Shown: positions 52,275 to 64,000 of the stretch, piece by piece
Layout: the number at the start of each line of letters is the position of its first letter
Position numbering within the stretch: position 1 is the first letter of the stretch
Origin: Eleusine coracana subsp. coracana
Taxonomy: Eukaryota; Streptophyta; Magnoliopsida; Poales; Poaceae
Assembly: GCA_032690845.1 (NCBI GenBank)
Contig: CM064420.1
Location: 61,182,707 to 61,246,706, forward strand
Reading direction: 5' to 3'
DNA: 64,000 bases
Made by a program: the position numbers and the translations under genes
The notes under the pieces: model-generated
The model's database searches: none
What the model saw: the letters and a program-made list of their open reading frames with translations, nothing else
Told to the model about the DNA's origin: nothing

Positions 52275-54964
52275 TCAAGCACGCTTACGCCTTAACATAC
52301 CAAACAGCTGTAGAGATCAGATAAAGGTTGAAGCATCACTTAGGATTTCATGGTCAGAGAGAAATTGAAAGATAGGATATATACAGTTGCATCAGAAGGA
52401 ATAGTCAAATTAACTTAGAGCATACCTGGAATGGGTATTGAAGAATCCAACCAATAACTGGAATTTGAAATAAGAAAGCCTGAATAGGAGGTCCATAACC
52501 ACTATGAAAGAAAACGAACATGTCAAAGTCAGCAAACAAAATAAGGGAGAAAAGGAACTTATACAAATGTGGGGACAAACAGGCACCTGAAGAGAACAAA
52601 CGATCCATAGAGTTCCATGATTATACCAGCAACAGGCCAGCGGACAAATAGAAGAAACAGACCAATGAAGAAAGGTATAGATCCCTGCAGGAAAGAAGAT
52701 ATTATCTGTGATCAGCCTTTGAAAGACTAGGTTTGATTTGACTAATCAAGAGGGATATTATAATACTACAAAATTTAGATTGGCTCCATGGAAACTCTGT
52801 GCCACAGTGAATGAATTCTGCATGTAAACAATACCCTGGATGTCCAAGATTAGTGCAAGCCTCAACTTTTGCTGCATGTTTGTTTCACAAAAATAAAGAA
52901 AGAAGAAGAGTCCACAGACAATTTTTTTTCAAAAGTTCACAATGTGTGTGATTGTTTTCTTTGTGACACTGGATGAATACATTCTAATAAGGAACTAATT
53001 GTATTTGTGAAATTAGGCTAAGGGAAGCTGTGGCATTAACATACATAATCAGAAGGTTAAGTCCAAATGAAAACTTCACAATCAAGAAGCATCTCAATTT
53101 ATCAATTCAAGTATACAGTGAAGGTTCATATTTCAAGGAAAACTGCACCATTGTATCTGACAATTTAATAGTACCATATAATTTAAGAGTACCTTAAGGT
53201 TTGTCTTCTTCGTGAAAAGCTGCCACATAGATTGCCAGCCAAGCAGCAAGCCCACTCCAGTCAGAAAGAAAATCTACCAGGAGTAGAAACAGCTTAAGAA
53301 AACATAGGGAGTCATGATAATTTCACGAGATAGTGGGTAATACAACAGAGAGACTGTGAATTGTGTCATACATTACCCAGAGCCAACAAGCCCCGGTCGA
53401 AGAAAAGGATTACACCGAGGAATGAGAATAGGATGCCAAACCCCACCAGGCCTATGCCAACCTCTTCATATTGAAACATGGATGGTTAAATAGCGATTAT
53501 TAGTATTTTCCAGAAAGAAAAGAAAATAAACCAAAACCAGCTAATATAAAGTGAAAACTTTCGGTAAATGGCATGTGTCTATTAGTGTTGTAGGGCATGT
53601 TTGGCATGGCTCCAACTCAAGAATATTCATGTCGCTCTTGGGACTACTCATATCTAGCTCTAGAAATTTTTGGAGCTGGAGCTGTAAATAAATCGGGATT
53701 GAAGACAGTTGTCTGAAGATGGACAGCTTCAGGTGTGTACACCCCGAAATCGGCCTGCAACCTGTTCTTCTTAGGATTGCAGAATTTCCGGCTGGTGACC
53801 AACTACAGCACTGCCATGCCCCAATGAAATGCAAGCTCACTATATAGCTGGCTCTACACAAACGTTTGTGGACAGCTGATCGTCGGTGAGTCAGTTGATC
53901 ACAATTTTGCCTGACCCATGAAGCTTGCCCTCTATATGGCTGACCCCATGAAGCCTGTCCTCTGTGCGCTGTCCAGGGTGAGTCAGTTGATCACATTTTG
54001 CTGAATGTGCATACACAAAGCATCTATGGAGGAAGCTGCTCCAGTCCATGGGGCTGGTAGGACTGCCTACCGCAATTACCATGTGGAAGTTTCTGCTGTA
54101 GATTTGTGTCTAAGCCTTTGTTATTAGTCCTAAGCACACCGGCAGCCAAGCGATTTAGGTGAGGCTTTACCTATTGGCCCCCTCTAGCTCTTGGCTGGAT
54201 CCGCCAGTGCTGGATTAGCTGGAAGGAGAGAAACGGTAGGGTCTTTGATGCCAATCATGCCATTCTGAAATCTGTTGATGTTACCTGTGGGTTAGTGCGA
54301 GAGACGGCTCAGCTATGGATAGCCGCATGATTCTCAAAGTTGGAAGCTCTATGGATAGTAAACTAATATGCAGGGACCTTAGTTGGATAGTTGTTTTCCT
54401 TCTGTGTAATATACTCCCTCTGTTCAGAATTAAATGTCGTTTTGGAGTTGGGCACGGGAAATAAGGAGAAGTAAAAAGGTGGGTGCACTAAAAACGAGAA
54501 GGAGAGAGATAGAGATAGAGATGTAGTGAGAAGAGAGAATATTGTATTGGGAAGAGAGAAAGATGCATTGGGAAGTGAGAATGACATGTAATTGTAGAAA
54601 AGTTGGAAACCTTAGAATGACATGTAAATATGAACGGAGGGAGTACAACTCAATGTATGATGGCCTATTGCACTTGGTCTATTGCGCTAGTACTTGACTA
54701 TTTTGGGTCTTTTTCTTCAAATGGAAATGGCGTGCAAAAGCAGAAAAAAAAACTTTGCAGTAACAGTTGTAAGGAGAAGGAAAAAACCTTTGCAAAAGAT
54801 CAGGTTTCAGCATTTGCAGCAGAATTAAAAAAAAATCATGTGCTTTTGTTAACTTGTTCTGAATATGCACAAAAGGAATTATCAATGAATGTGATACCGA
54901 CCACTAATAACACTGATAACTGAGAACAGAACTTACTTTTGATCTCACTGATCTCGTAGGCCAT
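52275..54964 (-). CDS. GOT1: GOT1-like vesicle transport protein (6 coding exons, 135 aa)
   Basis: A Got1/Sft2-like small membrane protein of ER-Golgi vesicle traffic. Coding exons on the minus strand: 54964-54937, 53463-53372, 53273-53193, 52684-52587, 52501-52426 and 52307-52275 (28, 92, 81, 98, 76 and 33 bp). They join in frame to 136 codons including the stop. The product starts [15 protein letters not shown]. Four hydrophobic segments follow: [46 protein letters not shown] and the last around [12 protein letters not shown]. It ends in the basic tail MLRRKRA. Motifs [16 protein letters not shown] and FSGYGPP correspond to the family pattern, and the length is close to the usual 138-140 aa. 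The acceptor before the second coding exon (GAAG-AG) lacks a strong pyrimidine tract, but it is the one that keeps the frame. A Stowaway MITE lies in the intron between coding exons 1 and 2. Confidence 0.9.
54414..54643. mobile_element. Stowaway-type MITE, copy 2, inside a GOT1 intron
   Basis: Ends CTCCCTCTGTTCAGAATTAA and AATATGAACGGAGGGAG, flanked by TA on both sides (54412-54413 and 54644-54645). It is closely related to 40646-40872 but inverted. It sits in the 1.5-kb intron after the first coding exon. Confidence 0.9.
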
Positions 54965-54974
54965 CACGTGGACA

Positions 54975-56765
54975 CCTGAAGATAGCAATACAGTTTCACT
55001 TCAATTGGTGACTGGCTTAACCTGTGTAGAAGATTTACATGCCAAGCATTAGTTTCTTAGAAAGCATACCAAGGCAGTGAGTCAAGAAACAAAACTCAGA
55101 GTGCCCAAACTGCCACTTTACCAAAGACCAATTGTTCTTTGCCAAAAAAAAAAAAAGACCAATGGAATGTCCCATGTTAGTAAATAACTAAATACAACAA
55201 GATCTTATAATCCGCTACCAGTATTCTTGCTTTGATTCACATTCAATTTGCCCTGTATTGCACAATAATCACAGCACCATTATTTCTAGTCGGACAGAAA
55301 TGCACCACATTTAAATTATCAAGACGCGCAAGATATTGTGATATCTAGCTGGGAAGAAGAAGGCAGAAGGGGACAATATGCTGGGTCAGCATCGCCAGTC
55401 TCATGTGCACAATCTTAGTAATGTTTTTATATTAGCATGCAATCACAATATTGTTTTGGTAGATGATTGGTGACAACCAGCCATTGGACCCCTAATCAAA
55501 GGCTGATCCTAAAAAGGAAGATAACCTGAAAGACAGCTGAGAAGGAAGTATCACATGAAGCTCATGGAAGTGAAAAGATGAAGGAAAGAGCCGTGGTTAT
55601 GAGGTGAGAGAGAATTACACAATGTTCGTACCAAGTAGCAGCTGTTAGTCATAGTGCCAAAAAAAAGGTGTGGGGGAGGAGGATGTTTGCTGAAGTGGCA
55701 CTTCTGCATTCCTATTATTGTTTTCTACCAAGAAACAAACTTCATGAAACAAATAGAACAATGTGCCTAAAAGTTCTCTAAACAGGCAACACATATTAGC
55801 TACAACCTAGATGGCTATGAATTATGGTACAGAGAAATGAAAGAATGTGTTCTTCAGAGAAGTGGAGGTATGCAACCAAGAGATTACCTTGCAAAGTGCA
55901 TTGCCAGCTAAACGTTTCACTGAATTGGGATCTTACAATACCATAACTAATAACTAACATCAACATTAACTCTGATAAGTTAAAATAATTTTTTTCACTC
56001 ACAAAATAACCATCATAAGTCAACATTTGAGAAAACCAAAGGAGTGCAGTGCAAGATTCTGGCACAACTTTTGCTGCTCAATCAGATAATTGATAGTTGG
56101 ATGCTACCCGGTTATAATCGAAAGAACGAATTTATTGACCAAGTAGAAGTATAAATCGATGGAATGATGCCTTTTACCATTAATAAATCATAAGTTGCCA
56201 TGTTGTCACAGGTAAACATAGTCCCAAAATTTGCATGAAGCCTGAAGACCTATAGCTTGGCCTTGGCGTTGATGACGGCCTCCAAGGGAACAAAACTGTC
56301 TAAAGCATTGGCCCAACATCAACAAAGTAACAACATCGTACCATAGATATGCTTTATAAAAGCCGCCAAAAGAAAACAGCAACGCTGCGACCAGTTTACT
56401 TCAGCAAGTTCTGCACACACCAACGCAAGGATATCGAATCCTGAGCTGAGCTAGATTATTACGAGTTACGACTGACACATCTCAGCCACGGCTGCCCATA
56501 CTCCAACAGATTACACTACTAGTAGAAAAATGAAACATCACCGCCCTGTCGCCCCGCGAAGAGGCACAGCGACAGGCAGCCGGCCAAAGGAACCGGCACA
56601 GCAACGAGAGTGGATCGAACCGCAAGACAAGCGTTCCCGAAATGGGCGTCGCGCGGTGGAGAAATCCACACGCGCGAGCATCAAACACATAGCGGGATCG
56701 ACCTGCGCAGGACGCAGGCAGAGACATATTGGTTATACAGGGAGTTGGGCTAGGGCTTGCTTACC
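54975..56765 (-). other. Putative 5'UTR intron of the GOT1-like gene
   Basis: A minus-strand acceptor CTATCTTCAG ends at 54976, eleven bases before the start codon. A consensus donor GTCG-GTAAGC sits at 56764 next to a GC- and CT-rich leader (about 56770-56940). An intron of about 1.8 kb in the leader is therefore likely, and the promoter would be near 56.95 kb. The sequence inside is AT-rich with no gene. Confidence 0.55.
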
Positions 56766-56945
56766 GACGAAACACGGGTCCCTAGCCAAAGAAATTGGGC
56801 GGATATGAGGCCGCGTCGTGCGCCGTTGCGAGCTCGTGGAGTACACCAGAGCGCCGTTGCCGCCGGCCTCGGCGGTGGCGGTGGCGGTGGGGGGATCACG
56901 GGAGGGGGAGGAGGGGAGCGAGCGTTCAGTGGGGAAGAAAGCGAG
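56766..56945 (-). promoter_or_regulatory. Probable leader exon and core promoter region of the GOT1-like gene
   Basis: On the minus strand the sequence is rich in CTCCTCCCCCTCCC and CCGCC, typical of grass housekeeping leaders; no TATA box is seen. Confidence 0.4.
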
Positions 56946-59900
56946 AGGCGTTGCTAGAGGTCAGAGGACACCGTGTGGGTCCGGGCTCACGAATCAGGGA
57001 ACAGGGCCCACGAGTTAAACGGAAGCCTCGAGCGGCCCGGATTGCACTGGGCCAGATCTACAGCCCACGAGCTCCTCTCTTAAATAATGAAAAAGAATTG
57101 CTGCTGGTGGGCCTGGTGTGCGCATTCACAAGCGGAACCGCTACAGTATCTGTTCTCGAAAATTCGATAAAGAGCAGAAACCGATTAAAAACCAACATTG
57201 CTTGATCGAAAAAAAAAAACAACATTGCTACAGCATATATAGGTTCGGAAAGGCGAGGACAATTAACCGAGCCGCTGAATCGATTTTGTCGAAAACCGCG
57301 CCATTTCAACGGTTCTGTAAACCATGGAGCGCACTGCACAAAACTTGTCAAAATGTTGGTAGAATTTCACAAGGTACATTAACTTAACATTTTCCATTTT
57401 TGAATTGAAATAAGCTGACGGCTTGCGGTTTGAGCTTCTGCAACAAGTTTGCGATGCGATAAATTTGATGGGACTGAAGGCCTTTTGTTCTTTCTTTTTG
57501 AGAAGACCTCGATATAAGGGAACTGTTGATTGTGGATGGATACTGGAGATGCAGCCCTCACGTCGGGTATGGTGAAATCTGAAAAGAAAAAAAAAATCCT
57601 GTCAATCGAGATTCGGAAGACGTGTAGCACTCTTCAGAAGTTCAGTTTGTTCGACGCAACGACCACCGATTCTACGGCCAACCACGAAACGACCTCATCA
57701 CCATGCGAACGAGGCCTACCCAACCTCGCAAAATCACAGCGATAAACCGGTCTTAGATTCATGAATGAAGCAAGCGCATATGATGCAGATGCTTCTCCTC
57801 TTCCATCACCAAATCCAACCTAGATCTCTGCGTCTCTTGCCAACGTGAGCATGATATTCCATCTTATGAATCGAGACCTAAATCTGGACTAAATCGTCGC
57901 ATGCGCATTTCGAGCAAGTCGATGCACACAGTATTCAATTATTTCGGCTGTCGCCGAATTACTTTGCACACATTCTTCGCCTTTTGATTAAAGAGATGCA
58001 CTTGTAATAAAAGTGTAATACATGACTAACAAGTTCAAGTCAAGCTGAATATGGTCCGTTCACTGTAATGCATGCATGTTTTTGTGTTAGTTGTTTCTTA
58101 TTAATGTTCCATGGAATATATAGTACAGTAGTACAACGATTTTGTTATTACCATCGTGCTGACCTTCTTTGAGTCCAGCAGTGAGTAGTGAACTATCTGC
58201 CTGGAGGAGAATAGAGAACAATTTGATGTGCTTTTGGGCAAAAGGGACGTCCATCTTTGCTGCTTTCAGTTTTCTGTGCTGCAACTTGAATGCAGGACAT
58301 GGACAGATAATTGCATGATAGTTTCAGAACCTAGGCTTTCCAGTTTGGTGGCACGCTACCTACCCTTTAACTGGGCTGGAATCATATCTGAATGTGACGT
58401 CTGGCATGTGGCTGCAGAAAATGTGCTCGTTTGGGTATGCAGATTGTTTCCAAATAAGAATCAGATCGCCGTTGAAGCGAAAAGCGAAGGTTAAAACCTG
58501 GCTGTCCTGTCATTTCTGCTTTGTGCTCACACGAGTTCTTGCCTCAAAAGAGTTGATGCCATGGCTGCTTTACAGTGTTCAACTTGTTCCACTGTCCTCT
58601 TATCAGACGGTTTTCAGAGTTCGGCCATGATTCGGAATGGTGCTGTCGTCTCATCGACAGTTTCAGGAAATGTCCAGGTGAACAAGTGGTCAGTCATGCT
58701 TTTCGTCTGCAGAACATAGGCATGCAAGCATAAAAGCAGCTCAACGCGCTGGATTTCTGTTTCACAATCTCTGCTTTGCAAAAGTTTTACCATAGCCGTG
58801 GTTGCCATTATGTCCACTGTATTGTGAAATTGCCCAATACATTTGACTAACAGATTAATCTTCTAGACAACAAACATTTGCCAAACACAGTAGTATAAAT
58901 AGCACGCATCGTTGGAACGAAAGCTAGCTACTACGAAGATAACTGTACTACTAGATAAGCTTTCCAATCAACGTTACACTATCCTTGCACAACAGCCTTT
59001 TTTCAGTTTTACTCTAGCCACTGCCGACATGGCTAGTAGGCTACACCGGGACAATCCATAATAGCCTTACGATTTTCGGTGACAATTTCTTTTCCGGTAA
59101 TAATGTGAAACAGTACAAAAATGTGCGTGCGCGCGTGCGCGCCACCGTTGACTTGTCTCCAGGTCCATAGGAGAAAGCATAGGGTGACGACGCAACGGTG
59201 GCAGCAGTAGCTCACTGGGCGAAGGTAGGAAGCGATCATGTTCGCATCCATCCATGGCGCCTGGCACTCGGCTCGAAACACCGGCGTCATTCCATTCATG
59301 GACGGAGCTGAGGCGACCGGCAACTTGCAACACATCTACCAATGCCGCACGTACGGTATCTAGCTATGTTAGCCTGTGGCTGCCGTTGTTGTCCGCAAGT
59401 TAAAGTAGAATACTGGTAGATCAAGTGCTCGCAGCTGGGCGTTTCCAGAAGAGGGGATTCTCCATCCAGGCCCAGATTCTTCAGATGTTGATATTGATCA
59501 GTTCAACCGTCATGGCATCACAGTCTACATCTTTCTCAAGGAAATTCAGGATCCGATCTTGATCGGTTCAACTGCCATGGCTTGACATCTTCATCAAGGC
59601 AAATACCGTTGGCGTTGCTCTGCAGGGAATGGCAAAATAAATAGATAATAGTAGGTAGAAGGTAGCGGTGTAGAGATGGTACAAGATTGGAATATACCAG
59701 CATTACAAGGTAGCGTCATTCCCCCTTGGCATGCTAGAAATTCGCATTTCAGTGGTGCATCACACAACTTGCTCTGTCAACCAGAAGCTCCAAGTCTTCC
59801 AACTATGCGAGAGCATGAGAGCAGCAGGAAGCGAAATATTTTTCCCCCTGTTACCAGGCAATTGGAGGATGCGGCAATCGAGCATAGCTAGCTTTCCATC

Positions 59901-62307
59901 CAACAATACAAGCAAGTTTTCTGTTTACGGAAATTGGTCTGTATTCAAGCTTGTTTCACAAAATTTAACGCTTGAAAGTTTCTCTGTCGAATGTCCATTT
60001 CCAAACTTTGAAGACCCATGTGATGTACATCATTTTCCGAGCTCAATCCACTCTAGGAGTGCCTGGACCAATGGGATATGCTCACGTGAAGCAAAGAACA
60101 GCTTTATGATCAGGATTGTGCATTGAACCAAAAAGAGATCCGTAGATTCCTTTCGTTCCATTAACTTTGGCATTTGCCTTCAATGCATCATCATGCTAAC
60201 TAAACAGTTTCAGTTCCCTCTTTGGCGCTCGCAAAAGTGCCATGAAAAACTACTAATCTCAGGATTGAGATGACTTCCTGCTTTATTAACACCTTTCAGG
60301 CATAGTAGTGCCTATCTAATCAGATTCGAGCTCCTGGTGAAGAAACTGAAACTTGCAGAATGTGAGTAAGCTGAGAATGTGATATCAGAAGAATACAGTT
60401 TCACAAAATAAATAGTGTGACAAAAAGAGAGAGATTCTATGGTCCCTGACAACCTGAGATCACTGTAGACCTTACATATGAGAGCTTTGCACCTCCTTTA
60501 TTTGAAGCTGATATCAGTTGATGTAGCCAGTTATTTTCCCCAGAAAAGGAACTAACAATGGGAGCAGAATATCAAAAAAGATATTCCACACAAAGCTGGA
60601 AAGGGGCATACACCGCCTCCAGTTTTTAATTCATGATGTTAGGGCAATTTTCATAGCTTAAAAATGAAATAAGAGTGTGGTCCTAATGTCATCGAGTAAA
60701 AACAAGAGAGAGTATGTCAAAACAACTAGATGAACTCCTGTATCAGTTCACAAGAACTTACAATTAGGTCTCCTCAAAAGATCATTCCACATCAGGTATT
60801 AGATAGAAAGACAGATTCAAGAACAATGTGGTTGTGTGACTGCATCTGCAAAAACATGTTTCTCAGATACCAGAAGATGTAGCCTTCAAGAGCATCTTTA
60901 AGAATGATCTGGAGATTTGAACTTGTGCATAGTCAATTATGTTAAGATATTTTCAGTCAAGTTAACACCATAAAAAAAGGGAGGAGCTAGAACTTTGCTG
61001 CACCTAGTGTCAGATTAAGATGTCATAAGCTGCGTGTAATTATTTGAACTTTTCTAAAATTTCAATGAGGTTACTTTAAGTGATTCAGAGCCATAAAATG
61101 CATGGAATGGCTCCAGTAGGTCTATTTTACTGGGTAGAATATAGAAGATAGAAACACCCACTTTGGGCTCACCCTCTGAGGCTCAAACCCAGGCACCATA
61201 AGAAGAAGAATGATATTATAACATTATTCAAAGAGAACAAAGGGTTGTAAAATTCTAATGAGCAAAAGTAAATATATTAATGGATTTATACGTTTATTGG
61301 CACATTAGTTCTGAAAAAAATTAGAACTTTACAATATGTAAACATTATCTTTGACCACAATACATGTTGGCAAATCAGAATAGATCTTAAAAGTATCCAT
61401 TCCTGACATATCATAATTGGCAGTATCAAACTATGCTGAGTAAAGAGGCATTTGGCCTACGTGCTTGTTTAACCCCATAAGGAAGAATAAAGCTCAAATC
61501 CTACTACTTTACAGAAATAGAAAAGGAGAAGCTGCTTCTCAGTGGAAAATGTGCATCGCAATACATACAAGGGCAATGAGTGTAGACGCATCATCATCGT
61601 TAAACAAAACGAAGCAGTTTGTGTTTATATTTTTTGCAGGGTGAACTGGAATGATTCTGAATTCTAGATGACAGCAAGCAATGAGACGGACCATACACTT
61701 GTACCACAAATTAGAATCTAGAGCATCTAATATTGAAATTATTATCTTACGAGTATACACCGAACAATAGATGCATTTGTGAAGAAAATCTACCTTTTAT
61801 CGTTGCAGTATAGTATGCTTGTCCCACCAAGTTTCTACTAGTTAAAAAAATTATTGGATTCATATTAGTTAGAAAGATGTTCCTATTGAAATAATTTCAA
61901 TACATATTGATTTTACATCATGTTACAAACACACATAGAGAGAGAAACCTAGTGACCGTTAAGGCCAAATAGCTAATATGAGGCATGAGATAAGTCAAAA
62001 GGACCTAAGGCGTAAGACTGGGAGATAAGTCAAAAGGTAATATCCTCTCTTTTTTTTCCTACCAGCAACTATTTATTAGGCTCTAGATATAGGGAATAAG
62101 TGAGAGTGATACATCAGATTTTATTCACCGACGTGGAATTGCAGTGAGCACTCCTTCCATTGGTGTAGGCGCAGAGGGTGGACAGCCCGAAATATTTCGA
62201 GTGATGGCAACCCATATCATTCTTTACAGTATAAAGCAAGATACCATGGCGTCCAGAGCTAATGGTTTTAGTCATCATGAATTGCTACATCACTGGGGAC
62301 CGGGAGT
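56946..62307. other. Intergenic, no gene recognised
   Basis: Frames up to 131 codons (59731-60126, plus) have no recognisable domain, and no exon pair could be joined. Bases 60130-62100 are AT-rich. Part of it must contain regulatory sequence of the FT-like gene, but no specific site is recognised. Confidence 0.45.
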
Positions 62308-62315
62308 ATATATAG
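62308..62315 (+). promoter_or_regulatory. TATA box of the FT-like gene
   Basis: TATATATA in the context GGGAGTATATATAGGGC, 87-94 bp upstream of the start codon, which fits a transcript start near 62340 and a leader of about 60 bases. Confidence 0.65.
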
Positions 62316-62401
62316 GGCACAGGCCTGCACCATTCACTTCGACCAAGTTCATACTTCAGTCCAAGTTAGCTTGTCTTGAAGATCACCAATTGTAGCTAAC
62401 C

Positions 62402-64000
62402 ATGTCAAGGGACCCACTTGTTGTAGGCAACGTAGTTGGAGATATTTTGGACCCATTTAGCAAATCAGCATCCCTCAGAGTCATATATAACAACAGGGAA
62501 CTGACTAACGGATCTGAGCTCAGGCCCTCACAAGTAGCCAATGCACCAAGGATCGAGATTGCTGGGCGTGATATGAGGAACCTTTACACTTTGGTGAGTT
62601 CATAACCATATTTTTACCTCATTGTAGAATTGATTATGGTTTTAAATTAAGATGCCGAGTTTGACTACTGTCTTTTCCAAGGAAAATATTATGTACCACT
62701 TAAGTCGTAAGTGCTATATAACGGTTCAAAGTACGTTAACTTTATAGCTGCTTTTAGTATATGTAGACCATTGAAAGCCAAGAATTCTGACCTTGTGAAG
62801 ATTTTCTCCTTGGTTTCTGATAGGGTCAATAACTATACCAACATCTTTGCACGCACCACTGATCAAAGATCAATATACATTTTAAAAATATATAGGAACC
62901 TGGAACCATGATGATGAGCTACAACAGTACGTAATACAAATGTGAATAATCTACAGATTTACTGGCCTCATAAAATTCTTTGAAAATAAATCACTTAGAT
63001 TTAAGTAGATAAGGCTCATAAACATTTCAATTTTTCTGAAAAAGGACAAACTATTAGACATGTCAGATCTAGTTATACATGAATATTAATTTAAAAGAAC
63101 AATATAAATTAAACCAACACCATTTACTACTTGGTATAGTATTCTAACCATATGTAATATGTACTAAGACTCTTCTTCTAGTAATGCAATGATACACAGC
63201 TCTCCTGCATGTTTGAGGAAAAAACATAGTAACTCTTACATACACAATGAATATTTTTATGTCTCTAAAGAACCAGCTTACCTACTAGGTGATGGTGGAT
63301 CCTGACTCACCAAGTCCAAGCAATCCAACCAAAAGGGAATACCTTCATTGGTAAGACCTGAGACAATTATGATGAATGGAATTTCATATTATGTCTGTTC
63401 TTCTAAGGTAACAACAATGCAAAAGAATTACTTACAGTTACAGTCGTACCCATACATGCAGGTTGGTAACAGATATTCCAGAATCAACAGACGTAAGTTT
63501 TGGTGAGTATCTGTTGTTCTCCTTTTCTGATTCAAATATTTGTTTGCAACTAAAACAACAAATATAATGATGCAGTGCTTTTTAAAAACCAAAGGATGCA
63601 AAGTTATAACTGCCAAAAATTAGCAGAAGTAGTAGCACTTAGTTATGAAAGAATACAACGATAGGCAACATATGTTCACAAATTTATAAACTGATTTTTG
63701 CAGAAAAATATAATATTATTTAGCTGGCTGACCTAAGCATGAGTATATCCACAATGTCAGGAGGTGATTTGATATGGTGAATTAATACCGATAAATGTCA
63801 AAACAAAATCTAATGTAATTACTCTTCTAAGTTTGCTCTGATAAATTATATCCAAATGTACTTCAGGGAATGAGGTTGTAAGCTATGAAAGTCCAAAGCC
63901 AACAGCTGGAATACACCGCCTTGTTTTTGTTCTCTTTCGCCAATCTGTCCGGCAGACTATTGATGCTCCAGGATGGAGACCAAATTTTAACACAAGGGAC
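62402..64000 (+). CDS. FT-like phosphatidylethanolamine-binding protein (florigen family), partial at window end
   Basis: Exon 1 is 62402-62593 (192 bp), exon 2 is 63289-63350 (62 bp), exon 3 is 63462-63502 (41 bp) and exon 4 starts at 63867 and leaves the window. The 62- and 41-bp exons and all intron phases are those of plant FT/TFL1 genes. The 143 visible residues include [20 protein letters not shown] (ligand pocket), [12 protein letters not shown] and [13 protein letters not shown]. Tyr82 in REYLHW is the position that is Tyr in FT and His in TFL1, so it belongs to the FT side. In the exon-4 external loop, residue 131 is Asp (RQTIDAPGW) where Arabidopsis FT has Tyr134; Trp135 is kept. 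FT proteins move from leaf to shoot apex and join bZIP/14-3-3 complexes; whether this one promotes or represses flowering is open. About 30 C-terminal residues lie beyond the window. Confidence 0.93.

Noticed and set aside
59731..60126. 131-codon plus-strand frame
   Set aside because: No domain, no homologous copy in the window and no promoter or splice support.

Overview
The window looks like nuclear DNA of a grass (Poaceae), probably a panicoid relative of maize, sorghum or Setaria. The genes have grass-type GC-rich coding exons with GT-AG introns. The intergenic DNA is full of Tourist/Harbinger and Stowaway MITEs, CACTA and LINE remnants. One gene closely resembles maize FASCIATED EAR2 (CLAVATA2 type). 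No database was searched; all identifications rest on recognised motifs and hand-read exon structures.

Region 1-19.6 kb is a low-gene, duplication-rich accessory tract. It holds at least seven diverged copies of a promoter-like block (most with a TTTATATA box), four copies of a short 'C-terminal tail' module from an unrecognised gene family, direct and inverted segmental duplications, several MITEs, a LINE fragment and one CACTA terminus. I see no convincing intact gene there. It includes a truncated inverted copy (exons 3-4 only) of a gene whose complete version lies at 19.7-22.0 kb.

Region 19.6-24.4 kb holds that complete four-exon gene (129 aa, small basic protein, minus strand). It is divergent from an intronless GDSL esterase/lipase gene at 22.4-23.6 kb, which is followed by a truncated tandem copy of the GDSL gene. 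Region 24.7-28.9 kb is a decayed CACTA (En/Spm) element with TNP2 transposase and Ulp1-like fragments on the minus strand. Region 29-32.2 kb holds a 0.6-kb foldback element, a short perfect-looking hairpin and a recent direct duplication.

Region 32.8-46.7 kb is the developmental-gene part: a six-exon bHLH transcription factor of the FBH/bHLH122-130 type (minus strand), the CLV2/FEA2-like receptor protein (plus, intronless) and an AGC-family kinase of the OXI1/UNICORN type (plus, intronless). Region 46.7-52.2 kb is intergenic with two MITEs. A GOT1-type Golgi vesicle-transport gene (six coding exons, minus, long 5'UTR intron) occupies 52.3-56.9 kb. The last 5.5 kb is intergenic until an FT-like (PEBP) gene starts at 62.4 kb and runs off the window in exon 4. 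The genes do not form an operon-like unit; meristem size control (CLV2/FEA2), flowering signalling (FT-like) and transcription (bHLH) are independent loci in one gene-rich interval.
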